The position numbers and the translations under genes were made by a program. From NCBI RefSeq assembly GCF_017676385.1, contig NZ_JAFFZN010000009.1, forward strand, positions 1 to 64,000: a stretch of DNA of 64,000 nt, given 5' to 3'. Source of the DNA: Streptomyces spirodelae. Its GTDB lineage: Bacteria; Actinomycetota; Actinomycetes; Streptomycetales; Streptomycetaceae. Within the stretch, counting starts at the first letter, position 1. Every line of letters begins with the position of its first letter. The notes beneath the pieces were generated by a model that ran no database searches, had not been told where the DNA came from, and worked only from the letters and a program-made list of their open reading frames with translations. Shown in pieces: positions 23,133 to 31,433 of the stretch.

Positions 23133-23202
23133 CGGCCCGCCTTGCTCCCCTGAGTGATTGTTCGGATGCTCAGTGTCCCACTCCGCCAAGTGGGCGTACA
23201 GC

Positions 23203-23215
23203 CATAACGGTTATG
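23203..23215. promoter_or_regulatory. Palindrome upstream of the second XRE regulator
   Basis: CATAACGGTTATG, a perfect 6-1-6 palindrome, AT-rich against its surroundings. It could be the operator for autoregulation or contain the -10 region of this gene. Confidence 0.45.
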
Positions 23216-23242
23216 CGACCGGATTCCGACCCTGGCATGTGA

Positions 23243-23277
23243 ACCGCCGCCGCACGTCCGTGTCGTGCGGCGGCGGT
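23243..23277 (-). terminator. Rho-independent-type hairpin after the second DUF397 gene
   Basis: A perfect 13-bp GC stem (23243-23255 with 23265-23277) with a 9-nt loop and no U-tract, as is common in Streptomyces. It separates the DUF397 gene from the XRE gene. Confidence 0.7.
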
Positions 23278-23349
23278 GTCCTGGTGTTGCCCTTGGCGCT
23301 GTCCGGCCGTGTCCACGGCTGATCCGTGGTCAGCAGCCGTGGGGGCGGC

Positions 23350-23592
23350 TCAGTTCTGGGCGTCGAGCAGGTCGTCGAAGTCGCCGTCCTTGGCGCCCTG
23401 GACGAACGCCGCGATCTCGGCCGGCGTGTAGACCAGAGCGGGGCCCGACGGGAAGCGGGAGTTGCGTACGGCGACTCCCTGCCCGGGAAGAGTGGCGACC
23501 TCGACGCAGTTGCCGTTGGGGTTGCTGCGGCGGCTCTTGCGCCAGACCGCGCCCTCGATCTTCGTGGCCTCGATGCCGTTCTCGATCTGCAT
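23350..23592 (-). CDS. DUF397 protein (second)
   Basis: 80 residues, typical size for DUF397, with WRKSRRSNPNGNCVEVA near the start and GPALVYTPAEIAAFVQGAKDGDF at the end. The WRKS and CVEVA signatures are complete, closer to the family norm than the copy at 19284. It is upstream of the second XRE regulator on the same strand with a terminator between, so separate transcription is likely. Three direct 12-bp repeats lie 73 nt before its start. Confidence 0.9.
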   Translation of the reverse strand: MQIENGIEATKIEGAVWRKSRRSNPNGNCVEVATLPGQGVAVRNSRFPSGPALVYTPAEIAAFVQGAKDGDFDDLLDAQN

Positions 23593-23664
23593 GTACGTCT
23601 CTCCCTACGTCACTTTCCCCCGTGAGCGGTTGCGACATCTGGAAGCGTCTCACAGCCGAGCGTG

Positions 23665-23700
23665 ATTGCAGATGTACTTGCAGACGTGCTTGCAGAAGTA
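23665..23700. repeat. Three tandem 12-bp direct repeats, candidate binding array
   Basis: Units at 23665-23676, 23677-23688 and 23689-23700 share the core TTGCAGAnGT. They lie between the second DUF397 gene (leftward) and a small rightward reading frame. The core recurs in the inverted repeat at 20494-20510. The phase of 12 bp places the sites on nearly the same face of the helix. Confidence 0.75.
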
Positions 23701-23830
23701 AGTACGGAGCAGTCACAATGCCCGCGTACTCCACCCCTGGCCCCGAAGAAGCGGACTCAACTCCGCGAGCGGCCAGCGGAGTTCACAACCTTCGGGGTGC
23801 ACGGTCGTCCGTCCGTCTACAGGAGTCCCA

Positions 23831-24019
23831 GTGACCACACCAGGCGCACAATTCCCCGCCCCTGCGGACCAGGCGGACGGCAGCCTCAGTTGCGACCACC
23901 CGCTCACCCGGCTGCTGCTCCTGTTGGAGATCGCCGATCAGCCCGACTGGCTGCGCGACCTTGCCGCGACCGCCCGGACGCCTGCCGGTGCGGCCTCAGC
24001 CGCGCAGGGCCTCGGGTAG
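23831..24019 (+). CDS. Small hypothetical protein
   Basis: A 62-residue frame starting at GTG 23831 with AGGAG 5 nt upstream. The middle (HPLTRLLLLLEIADQPDWLRDLA) could form amphipathic helices. I do not recognise it. Its last 24 nt overlap the end of the convergent helicase gene. The good ribosome site is the main support; it could be spurious. Confidence 0.4.
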   Translation: MTTPGAQFPAPADQADGSLSCDHPLTRLLLLLEIADQPDWLRDLAATARTPAGAASAAQGLG

Positions 24020-26302
24020 CCCGGCCGCGTGCAGGATCTCCAGCCGTGAGACCGCACGGGTGAGCGCGACATACAGGCGCTGGGGTCCGTACGGCCCGCT
24101 GTCGGCCATCTCGGCCGGCTCCACCAGCACCACGTGGTCGTACTCCAGGCCCTTGGCCAGCTCCGCACCGACCACGGTCACCCGCTCGGCGCCCTGCTCG
24201 CCGCCCGGCTCCTCCGTGGCGATCCCGGCCGCGGCCAGGGCCGCGCGCAGGTCCGCGACGCGCTCCGCGTGCGCGATCACCCCGACGGAGCCCTCCCGGC
24301 CGAGGGCGGCGGCCACTCGCGTCGTCACGCCCTCGGCCAGCCCCCGCGCCGTCGGCACCCGTACTGTCCGCAACTCCCCGCCGGTGCGCAGCGATCTGGC
24401 GTGCGGCACCCGCACCGGCAAGGAGTCCAGCAGCCGGTTGGCCGGCGCCAGCAGTTCGGACGGCACCCGGAAGCCGGTGGTCAGCGGGGCCACCGTCGCA
24501 TCCGGCGCGCCCAGGTGCGCCAGCTGCTCCGGCCAGTCGCGCGCCGCCCACGGGGTGGTGCCCTGGGCCAGGTCACCCAGCACGGTCAGCGAGCCGAAGC
24601 GGCTGCGGCGGGCGAGCACCCGGCACTGCATGGGGGAGAGGTCCTGCGCCTCGTCCACCACCACGTGCCCGTAGCTCTCCGGTGGGTGGGCGATCAGCCC
24701 CGCCACCTCGTCCAGCAACAGCAGGTCCGGCTCCGACCAGTGGGCCGTCCGGGACGACCGCGGGCGGCGCCCCCGCCACACCAGCGCGAGCTGTTCGTCC
24801 TCGCTCAGCAGCCCCTCGGCCGCCCGGGCCAGCGCCTCGGCGTCGCCCAGCAGTCCGGCCACCACTTCCTCGGGCCGCACCCGCGGCCAGACGGAGTTCA
24901 AAAAGGCGGTCAGCTCCTTGGTTCTGCCCATCCGGCGCAGCCATGCGTCGCCCGGCGGCCCGGCCCTGCGCTCGGCCTGGTCCCGCAGCAGCGCCACGGT
25001 ACGGGCCCGCACCCGCTCCCTGCCGACTTCGTACGGTGGCCGCTGCGCCAGCGTCTCCCGTACCACGGCGCGCAGTTCGTCCTCGTCGAGCCGCCAGCGA
25101 TAGGAGCCGTCCGGGACCGTCACCGGGCCTTCGGGCAGCCGTACGCGGGCATGTAGCGCGTTCCGCAGCACCGTCGCCATCCGCGCGCTGTGCTTGAGCT
25201 CCACCGCCTGCGGGCCGTCCTCGGCGCGCACCGGCTGGTCGGGTAGCAGGTCGCGCACCGTGCACTGGCGCACCCCTACCTCGCCCAGCGCGGGCAGCAC
25301 GGCCGAAATGTAGCCGAGGAACGCCGGGTTGGGGCCGACGACCAGCATGCCGCCGCGCTCGATGCGGCGGGGGTAGGTGTAGAGGAGGTAGGCGGCGCGG
25401 TGCAGGCCGACGGCGGTCTTCCCGGTGCCCGGCGCGCCCTGGACGCACAGCGAGCCGTCGGGGCCCGAGCGCACCAGATCGTCCTGCTCGGGCTGGATGG
25501 TGGCGACGATGTCGCGCATCGGCCCGACCCGCGGGCGCTCGATCTCCCCGGCGACGATCCGGGAGGCGAGGCCCCCACCGGCCGCCGCGGCCCTGCCTGC
25601 GCCGTCCGTGCTGCCGGTCCCGGCCTGGCCGCCTGCGCCGTCCGTTCCCTCCGCACGGTCCCGCAACCACTCGTCCTCAAGGCCCGTCAGGTCCTCCGCT
25701 GTGCCTGTGCCGCCCGGAGTCCATCCGAACCGCCGCCGCGTCACCACGCCCTGCGGGTCCCGCGCGGTCGCCTGGTAGAAGGCGCGGGAGACGGGAGCCC
25801 GCCAGTCCAGCACCAGCGGTGGCGCCGAGGGATGTTCGCCGACCCTGCGGCGGCCGATGTAATAGCGCTGGCCGCGGTGTTCGCCGGCCTGCTCGCCGCC
25901 GTCGGCCTCGGTGGCGAAGTCGAGACGCCCGAAGAACGGCGGCCCGTCGGCCTCCTCCTGCAGCTCCTTGGCCTGGCTGCGCAGATAGCGGCCAAGCGCC
26001 TCGGCGCTCGCCCCGTCGCCCGCGACCCCTTCTCCCGCGGCCTCGCCCGAGTGCTGTCCGGTCAGCACCCCGGCGCCCTCCAGCACCCGGCGCTGCGCGG
26101 CGGCCTTCGTACGGTCGAGCGTGGCGCGGCACCGGTCGGTATAGGCGCGCTCGGCGGCCAGTTCAGCCTGCAGGACGTCCTCCTCGGCGGTGCTGTCGCC
26201 CTCCTCGGCGGTGCTGTCCCCCGGCATGTCGTCACTCGGCGTGGAGTCCTTCGGCATGTCGTCCCCCGGTGTGTCGTTCCCCGGTCTGTTGTCCCCCGGC
26301 AT
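23996..26302 (-). CDS. helR: HelR/HelD-type RNA polymerase recycling ATPase (UvrD-like superfamily 1)
   Basis: Removes stalled RNA polymerase from DNA; the HelR branch also displaces rifamycins and gives tolerance. The 768-residue protein has an N-terminal coiled region (about 45-115) typical of HelD arms, the segment PPFFGRLDF and LVLDWRAPVSRAFY, then IERPRVGPMRDIVATIQPEQ leading into Walker A GAPGTGKT (289-296). Later motifs include VVDEAQDLSPMQ, GDLAQGT, and QRLYVALTRAVSRLEIL. The first 40 residues are acidic DMPxDSTP-like repeats not seen in relatives, so an internal start is possible. No rifamycin-associated inverted repeat is visible in the 54 nt upstream, where a TetR gene ends. Confidence 0.85.
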   Translation of the reverse strand: MPGDNRPGNDTPGDDMPKDSTPSDDMPGDSTAEEGDSTAEEDVLQAELAAERAYTDRCRATLDRTKAAAQRRVLEGAGVLTGQHSGEAAGEGVAGDGASAEALGRYLRSQAKELQEEADGPPFFGRLDFATEADGGEQAGEHRGQRYYIGRRRVGEHPSAPPLVLDWRAPVSRAFYQATARDPQGVVTRRRFGWTPGGTGTAEDLTGLEDEWLRDRAEGTDGAGGQAGTGSTDGAGRAAAAGGGLASRIVAGEIERPRVGPMRDIVATIQPEQDDLVRSGPDGSLCVQGAPGTGKTAVGLHRAAYLLYTYPRRIERGGMLVVGPNPAFLGYISAVLPALGEVGVRQCTVRDLLPDQPVRAEDGPQAVELKHSARMATVLRNALHARVRLPEGPVTVPDGSYRWRLDEDELRAVVRETLAQRPPYEVGRERVRARTVALLRDQAERRAGPPGDAWLRRMGRTKELTAFLNSVWPRVRPEEVVAGLLGDAEALARAAEGLLSEDEQLALVWRGRRPRSSRTAHWSEPDLLLLDEVAGLIAHPPESYGHVVVDEAQDLSPMQCRVLARRSRFGSLTVLGDLAQGTTPWAARDWPEQLAHLGAPDATVAPLTTGFRVPSELLAPANRLLDSLPVRVPHARSLRTGGELRTVRVPTARGLAEGVTTRVAAALGREGSVGVIAHAERVADLRAALAAAGIATEEPGGEQGAERVTVVGAELAKGLEYDHVVLVEPAEMADSGPYGPQRLYVALTRAVSRLEILHAAGLPEALRG

Positions 26303-26356
26303 GAGGTGGCGTTCCTCTCTTCCCGTTCCGTCCGGGCTGTCGTTCCTGTCTCCCCG

Positions 26357-27001
26357 TCAGGCGAGCGGTCTCAGGCCGGTACGCAGCAGGGCGAAGGCGT
26401 GGTGTGCTTCGTCGCGGGCCGCCTCGAAGGTGCTGTCGGCGTCGGCGCCCTGGGCGATCCGCTGCCAGTTGGCGGTCGCCAGCACCCGCTGGGACGTCAC
26501 GATCTGCCCGGCCGCCAGCCGCGCGGTCAGCTGCGGGCCGCCCCGCACCGCGGGGACCTGGGCCAGCTCGGCGGCCAGGGCCTCCTCGGAGCGCGCGGTG
26601 TAGGAGTGCAGGCGGGCCACCAGGCTCGGGGTGCCGTACAGCAGCCGGTGGAAGGCGAGCACTTCCGGCTCGTCGCACAGGCCGGTGACCGGGTCGCGGG
26701 ACTCCAGCCCGGCCAGGAAGTGCTCCTCCAGCGCGGTGAGCGGGGAGACGCCCGTGCCGCGTCCGGCGACCACCCGGGCTGCCTCGTCCTCGTGGTCGGC
26801 GAAGCGGTGGAGGGCCATGTCCTCCTTGGCAGGGAAGTAGCGGAAGAGGGTCGGCTTGGAGACCTCGGCGGCCTCCGCGATCTCGGAGACGGAGACCGCG
26901 TCGAAGCCCTTCTCCAGAAAGAGGGAGACGGCCGCTTCGGAGATCGTCTGGTAGGTGCGTTGCCGCTTGCGTCGGCGGAGCCCGGTCGGTTGCTCGCTCA
27001 T
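26357..27001 (-). CDS. TetR-family transcriptional regulator
   Basis: 214 residues from ATG 27001. The N-terminal helix-turn-helix spans about 16-60 (FDAVSVSEIAEAAEVSKPTLFRYFPAKEDM); the C-terminal part is helical ligand-binding sequence. An ATG at 27058 would add 19 residues, but it would place the operator palindrome (27021-27041) inside the gene, so I prefer 27001. It is 54 nt upstream of the HelR gene and probably co-transcribed with it. Ligand unknown. Confidence 0.9.
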   Translation of the reverse strand: MSEQPTGLRRRKRQRTYQTISEAAVSLFLEKGFDAVSVSEIAEAAEVSKPTLFRYFPAKEDMALHRFADHEDEAARVVAGRGTGVSPLTALEEHFLAGLESRDPVTGLCDEPEVLAFHRLLYGTPSLVARLHSYTARSEEALAAELAQVPAVRGGPQLTARLAAGQIVTSQRVLATANWQRIAQGADADSTFEAARDEAHHAFALLRTGLRPLA

Positions 27002-27020
27002 GGGGATGAACGTACCAGCA

Positions 27021-27041
27021 AAATGTAACCGAGTTAAATTT
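27021..27041. promoter_or_regulatory. Probable TetR operator (autoregulation)
   Basis: A 21-bp interrupted palindrome: outer arms AAAT/ATTT and inner arms TAAC/GTTA around a CGA centre, with one mismatched pair between the arms. It is markedly AT-rich and lies 20 nt before the TetR start, facing also the gap toward the stress-protein gene. Confidence 0.65.
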
Positions 27042-27163
27042 GTTCCCGAGTTGCCCACCGCTTCCCCAGGGGACTCGCGACGGCTCCTACCGCATCAACC
27101 CCGTGTGCACCAGACTGACGGGGTACCCGCGTATCGAGGCGAGGACGCGAGGAGAGGACGGAC

Positions 27164-28075
27164 ATGTCGGAGACCAACCAGCCCCCCGAGGAAACCCCCG
27201 CACCCGCCCCCGCAGCCGGCCGTGTGGTGGTCGGCGTCGATGGTTCCCCGCACTCCCTCCGCGCGCTGGACCGTGCCGCGGACGAGGCGCACCGCAGGGG
27301 CGCCGAACTGGAGGTCGTGTGCGGCGGGCTGTCGGCCAGGCGCAGCGCCTACCCGGAGACGGAGGCGGACCGGGAGCGGATGCGCCAGGCCACCCGGGAG
27401 GTCGCCGTCGGCGCCGCCGACCGGGCCCGCGAGCGCGTACCGGGGCTGACCGTCACAGCGATCGGGCTGAGCGAACCGGCGGCCGACGCGCTGGTGCACC
27501 GCAGCCGCACCGCCGAGCTGACCGTGGTGGGGACCCGTGGCCACGGCGGGTTCCGCGGGCTGATGGTCGGCTCGGTCAGCCTGCGGCTGGCCGCACACGC
27601 CGCCGGCCCGCTGATGGTCGTACGCGGCGACTCGCCCGAGCCGGGCGCACCGCCCGGTGAGACGGTCGTCGGCCTCAAGTGGGAGGGCGCCACCGAACCG
27701 GTCGAGTTCGGTTTCGAGGCAGCGCGGCGCACCGGGGCGCCGCTGTGGGTGGTGCACAGCTGGATCTACCCCATGCTGCCCGGGGTGGCGCTGCGGCTGT
27801 CACCGAGGGAGCCCTCGACGGAGACCAAGCGCGCCGAGCAGTTCCTCGAGGACACGCTGCGGCCCTTCCGCGAGCGCTTCCCCGATGTCCAGCTCGGTGC
27901 CGAGCAGCACCAGGGGCAGGCGGCCGAGCATCTGATCAAGCTGAGCGAGGGCGCCGACATGCTCGTGCTGGGCGTACGGCGCCAGCACCGGCGACTCGGC
28001 CTCCAGTTGGGTCCGGTGGTGCATCAGGTGCTGCACCACGCAAAGTGCTCGGTGGTGCTGGTGCCGGTGGCCTGA
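27164..28075 (+). CDS. Tandem universal stress protein
   Basis: 303 residues with two UspA domains. The first (19-150) has VVVGVDGSPHS and VVGTRGHGGFRGLMVGSVS, an ATP-binding G-2x-G-9x-G(S) pattern. The second (160-303) begins ETVVGLKWEG and ends LVLGVRRQHRRLGLQLGPVVHQVLHHAKCSVVLVPVA, where the glycine pattern is less canonical. Such proteins act in stress and dormancy, often under redox or hypoxia control. The ATG at 27164 follows GAGAGGAC. A Pro-rich stretch forms the first 18 residues. Confidence 0.92.
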   Translation: MSETNQPPEETPAPAPAAGRVVVGVDGSPHSLRALDRAADEAHRRGAELEVVCGGLSARRSAYPETEADRERMRQATREVAVGAADRARERVPGLTVTAIGLSEPAADALVHRSRTAELTVVGTRGHGGFRGLMVGSVSLRLAAHAAGPLMVVRGDSPEPGAPPGETVVGLKWEGATEPVEFGFEAARRTGAPLWVVHSWIYPMLPGVALRLSPREPSTETKRAEQFLEDTLRPFRERFPDVQLGAEQHQGQAAEHLIKLSEGADMLVLGVRRQHRRLGLQLGPVVHQVLHHAKCSVVLVPVA

Positions 28076-28404
28076 GGGCCGGCGTGTGAGGCCGAGTGGC
28101 GTCGGCCGCGTGTGGCGAGGGCCCGCTCCGGTGCGGGCCCCGGTCGGAGGGGTGCGGGCTGCGCGCCGCTGTGGTCGTGCGCGTAAGTCCCGACGCTCCT
28201 GTGGCGGGGAGCGGCTCCCCTTTTGAGCCCCTCTCGGGGCCCCTGTTGAGCCCTTTGGAGGTTCGCCCGACGCGCGAGGGGCCGATCGTGTGACTCTGTA
28301 CGATGGAGGGCGTCTTGCAACGCGCGTAGAGTCCCCGGCACGTCCTGGTCAGGACCCTGCAATGACGCACGTCGCACCAGAGAACCACGCACGGAGCCCC
28401 ACCC
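28076..28404. other. Intergenic region between stress protein and permease
   Basis: 329 bases. It holds the hairpin at 28119-28140; the rest should contain the permease promoter and leader, but I see no convincing -10/-35 pair. A short inverted repeat GTCCTG/CAGGAC lies at 28342-28355. I recognise no known riboswitch. Confidence 0.5.
28119..28140 (+). terminator. Terminator hairpin after the universal stress protein gene
   Basis: Perfect 8-bp stem GGGCCCGC/GCGGGCCC with a 6-nt loop, 43 nt after the stop codon. Confidence 0.65.
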
Positions 28405-29955
28405 ATGGCAGTCTCCCCCGGCGTCTCCGACGCCGACGGCGCCGCCCCGGCGCCCTCCTCCGCCTCCCCGTCCTCCTCGGCCGCCCCGGCCACCGCCGTG
28501 CTCGACGAGACCGTCGAGACCCGCGGTATCGAGCCCGTTCCCGATCACGAGCGCCGGGGCCGGGTGCGCGAGCTGTTCCCCACCTGGGTGGCCGCCAACA
28601 TCAGCGTCCTGCTGCTCACCATGGGCGCCGGACTGGTCGTCTTCAACGGCCTCAACTTCTGGCAGGTGCTGCTCGCGGCCGCCGTCGCCGGCAGCGTCTC
28701 CTTCGGTCTCGTCGGGCTGCTGTCCGTGTCCGGCAAGTGGGGCGGCGCGCCCGGTGCCATGCTCTCGCGGGCGACCTTCGGCGTGCGGGGCAACTACTTC
28801 CCCGGCATGATCCTGTGGGTCGCGCGCTTCGGCTGGGAGACGATCAACGCGGTCACCGGCGCCTACGCCGTCCTCACGGTGCTCAGGCTGCTGTTCGGCG
28901 TGCGGAGCAGCACGCCGCTCATCGTCGTCACGCTGCTGCTGTTCGTGGGTGTCACGTTCCTGGTCAGCGGGATGGGGCGGAAGGTCCTCAACCTGTGCAA
29001 CACGTGGTCGACGTACTTCTTCGGGCTCTTCACCGTTCTCGTCCTGGGCTACCTGGTCACCACCATGGACTGGGCCGATGTCTTCTCCAGGCCGGCGGGC
29101 AGCACCGCCATGCTCATCGCGGGCGTCGGCACCATCGCGGCCGGCGGCATCAGCTGGATTCCCACGGGCCCGGACTTCGCCCGCTACCTGCCGCACAGCG
29201 CCGAGGGACGGAAGATCTTCGGTACCACTGTCTCGGGCGCCCTGCTGGTGCTGGTGCCGATGGTGCTGATGGGTGGCGTGATGTCGGTGAAGGACCCGGC
29301 GCTGGCCAAGACCGACGACCCGGTCTCCTTCCTCGGTGAGGCGCTGCCGATGTGGCTGGCCGTGCCGTACCTGGTCATCGCGGTGATCGGCATGCTGCTG
29401 ATCAACAGCCTCTCGATGTACTCGGCCGGCTTCACCGCGCAGACCATGGGCGTGAAGCTGCCGCGCGCCTGGGCCGTCAGCGTCAACGCCGTGATCAGCC
29501 TGGTCGGCGGTCTGCTGCTGATGCTGGTCGCCAAGAGCTTCTACGGCTCGTTCATCTCCTTCCTCTCGCTGCTCGCCGTCTCCTTCTCCGCCTGGGTCGG
29601 CGTCTACGGGATCGACATGCTGCGCCGCCGCAACCGGGCCGTGCGCTACGACCCCGCGGGACTGGTCGACACCTCGCGCACCAGCCGCTACTGGTACGTC
29701 GGCGGCTACTGCTGGCAGGCCATGACGGCCTGGGGTATCGCCTTGCTGCTGGGCCTCGCCTTCACCAAGTGCGACTGGTTCACCGGCCCGCTGGTCTCCA
29801 CCTGGATCGGTGAGAACGGGCTGGGCTGGGCCGCCACCGCGCTGCTGGCCGCACTGCTGTACGCGGCGCTCCCGGTGCCCCGCGAGGGCGAGCCGGCCGC
29901 ATCGGTCCCCGCCTCCCGCGAGGGCGAGCCCGCCGCGCGGACAGTGCGGGGCTGA
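28405..29955 (+). CDS. NCS1-family nucleobase permease (purine/cytosine permease type)
   Basis: A 516-residue membrane protein with about twelve helices, taking up a nucleobase or related compound with cations. The N-terminal 50 residues are Ala/Ser/Pro-rich and cytosolic, then HERRGRVRELFPTWVAANISVLLLTMGAGL marks the first NCS1 helix. Further signatures are GKWGGAPGAMLSRATFGVRGNYFPG and GGISWIPTGPDFARYLP, which line the substrate path. No catabolic gene is adjacent, so cytosine, purine, allantoin or hydantoin remain open. ATG 28405 follows a gap with no clear promoter; a strong terminator follows the gene. Confidence 0.9.
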   Translation: MAVSPGVSDADGAAPAPSSASPSSSAAPATAVLDETVETRGIEPVPDHERRGRVRELFPTWVAANISVLLLTMGAGLVVFNGLNFWQVLLAAAVAGSVSFGLVGLLSVSGKWGGAPGAMLSRATFGVRGNYFPGMILWVARFGWETINAVTGAYAVLTVLRLLFGVRSSTPLIVVTLLLFVGVTFLVSGMGRKVLNLCNTWSTYFFGLFTVLVLGYLVTTMDWADVFSRPAGSTAMLIAGVGTIAAGGISWIPTGPDFARYLPHSAEGRKIFGTTVSGALLVLVPMVLMGGVMSVKDPALAKTDDPVSFLGEALPMWLAVPYLVIAVIGMLLINSLSMYSAGFTAQTMGVKLPRAWAVSVNAVISLVGGLLLMLVAKSFYGSFISFLSLLAVSFSAWVGVYGIDMLRRRNRAVRYDPAGLVDTSRTSRYWYVGGYCWQAMTAWGIALLLGLAFTKCDWFTGPLVSTWIGENGLGWAATALLAALLYAALPVPREGEPAASVPASREGEPAARTVRG

Positions 29956-29987
29956 CCGGCACGGGCAGCCGGACCGCAGGGCAACCG

Positions 29988-30036
29988 ACGCCGCCGGGCC
30001 CGCAGGGGTGAGGAACCCCCGCGGGCCCGGCGGCGT
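29988..30036 (+). terminator. Very strong terminator after the NCS1 permease
   Basis: A perfect 16-bp stem (ACGCCGCCGGGCCCGC at 29988-30003 with its complement at 30021-30036) that continues with an inner GGGGT/ACCCC stem around a 5-nt loop, then ATTC. Confidence 0.9.
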
Positions 30037-30133
30037 ATTCGTGAATGGATCTCGGCAGAGCGGAAACCCCGGCTGACGGACAACGCCAGTGGGCGCCCCA
30101 GCGGCGTCACCCCTACAGAGCCGAGGTCGCACA

Positions 30134-30967
30134 GTGAGCAGCGCACACGTCCCCACTGTCCTGCTGAACAGCGGCACCGAGATGCCGCAGCTCGGGTTCG
30201 GGGTGTACCAGGTGCCGGACGACGAGGCCGCGGACACCGTCTCCGCCGCGCTGGAGGCCGGCTACCGCAGCGTCGACACCGCCGCGCTCTACGGCAACGA
30301 AGGCGGCACCGGCAAGGCTCTGCGCGAGTCGGGAATCCCCCGCGAGGAGCTGTTCGTCACCACGAAGCTCTGGAACACCGACCAGGGCCACGACACCGCG
30401 CTGCGGGCCTTCGACGACTCTCTGGAGCGGCTCGGGCTCGACTACATCGATCTGTATCTCATCCACTGGCCCGCCCCAGCGCGCGAGCTGTACGTCCAGA
30501 CCTGGCGGGCGCTCGCGGAGATCCACGACAGCGGCCGCGCCCGCGCCATCGGCGTCTCCAACTTCGAGACCGACCACCTCCACCGGCTCTTCGACGAGAC
30601 CGGCGTGGTGCCCGCCGTCAACCAGATCGAGCTGCACCCACGGCTCCAGCAGCCGGAGCTGCGGCGCTTCGACGCGGCCAACGCCATCGTGACCGAGGCG
30701 TGGTCCCCGCTCGGCCGGGGCAACGGCGTCCTCGACGATCCCGTCGTGCGCAAGGCCGCGGCCAAGCACGGCAAGACACCGGCGCAAGTGGTGCTGCGCT
30801 GGCACATCCAGCTCGGCAACGTCGTCATCCCCAAGTCCGTCACCCCCTCCCGGATCAAGGAGAACCTCGACGTCTTCGACTTCGAGCTGGACGGCGACGA
30901 CCTGCGGGAGATCCAGCACCTGGAGAGCGGCACCCGGATCGGCCCCGACCCCCGCACCCTGAACTGA
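30134..30967 (+). CDS. Aldo/keto reductase (AKR5/2,5-diketogluconate reductase-like)
   Basis: NADPH-dependent carbonyl reductase of 277 residues. The catalytic tetrad is complete: Asp48 and Tyr53 in DTAALYGNE, Lys78 in TTKLW and His111 in LIHWP. The cofactor site VIPKSVTPSRIKEN near residue 238-251 is present. Substrate unknown; AKR5-like enzymes reduce aldehydes and keto sugars. GTG 30134 is chosen over GTG 30089 because the alignment begins at VPTVLLNSG; the ribosome site is weak. The HIT gene follows after 2 nt. Confidence 0.92.
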   Translation: MSSAHVPTVLLNSGTEMPQLGFGVYQVPDDEAADTVSAALEAGYRSVDTAALYGNEGGTGKALRESGIPREELFVTTKLWNTDQGHDTALRAFDDSLERLGLDYIDLYLIHWPAPARELYVQTWRALAEIHDSGRARAIGVSNFETDHLHRLFDETGVVPAVNQIELHPRLQQPELRRFDAANAIVTEAWSPLGRGNGVLDDPVVRKAAAKHGKTPAQVVLRWHIQLGNVVIPKSVTPSRIKENLDVFDFELDGDDLREIQHLESGTRIGPDPRTLN

Positions 30968-30969
30968 CC

Positions 30970-31395
30970 ATGGCGCCCGCAGGCAGCGCCGCGTGCGTCT
31001 TCTGCCGGATCGTCGCCGGTGAGGCGCCGGCGTACCGGGTCCACGAGGACGGCGCCGTCGTCGCCTTCCTCGACCAGCGCCCCCTCTTCCCCGGCCATAC
31101 CCTCGTCGTCCCCCGCACCCATCTGGAGACCCTGACCGATCTGCCCGAGGAGTCGGTCGGTCCGTACTTCACCGCGGTACGCCGCCTCACCGGCGCCGTC
31201 GAGCGGGCCATGGAGGCCGACGGCTCGCTCGTCGCGGGGAACAACCGGGTCAGCCAGTCCGTGCCGCACCTGCATACGCACGTGGTGCCGCGCAGACGGA
31301 AGGACGGGCTGCGCGGCTTCTTCTGGCCACGCGGGCACTACGCCGACGAAACGGAGGCCCGCCGGATCGCAGCCCGCATCCGGGCCCAGCTGTGA
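30970..31395 (+). CDS. HIT-family nucleotide hydrolase/transferase
   Basis: 141 residues with the histidine triad HLHTH (100-104) and N-terminal CVFCRIVAGEAPAYRV. HIT proteins hydrolyse nucleoside phosphoramidates or dinucleoside polyphosphates. Two Cys (9 and 12) resemble half of the zinc site of some HIT members. It begins 2 nt after the aldo/keto reductase stop, indicating one transcript. Confidence 0.93.
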   Translation: MAPAGSAACVFCRIVAGEAPAYRVHEDGAVVAFLDQRPLFPGHTLVVPRTHLETLTDLPEESVGPYFTAVRRLTGAVERAMEADGSLVAGNNRVSQSVPHLHTHVVPRRRKDGLRGFFWPRGHYADETEARRIAARIRAQL

Positions 31396-31433
31396 CCACA
31401 GCGGCACCACTGCCCACGGCAGCTCCGGCCAAG

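Noticed and set aside
28024..30237. Long open frame of about 740 codons opposite the stress protein and permease genes
   Set aside because: Composition (His/Gln/Arg/Gly rich, no fold-like hydrophobic pattern) is that of an antisense shadow in GC-rich DNA; the opposite strand encodes clear known proteins.
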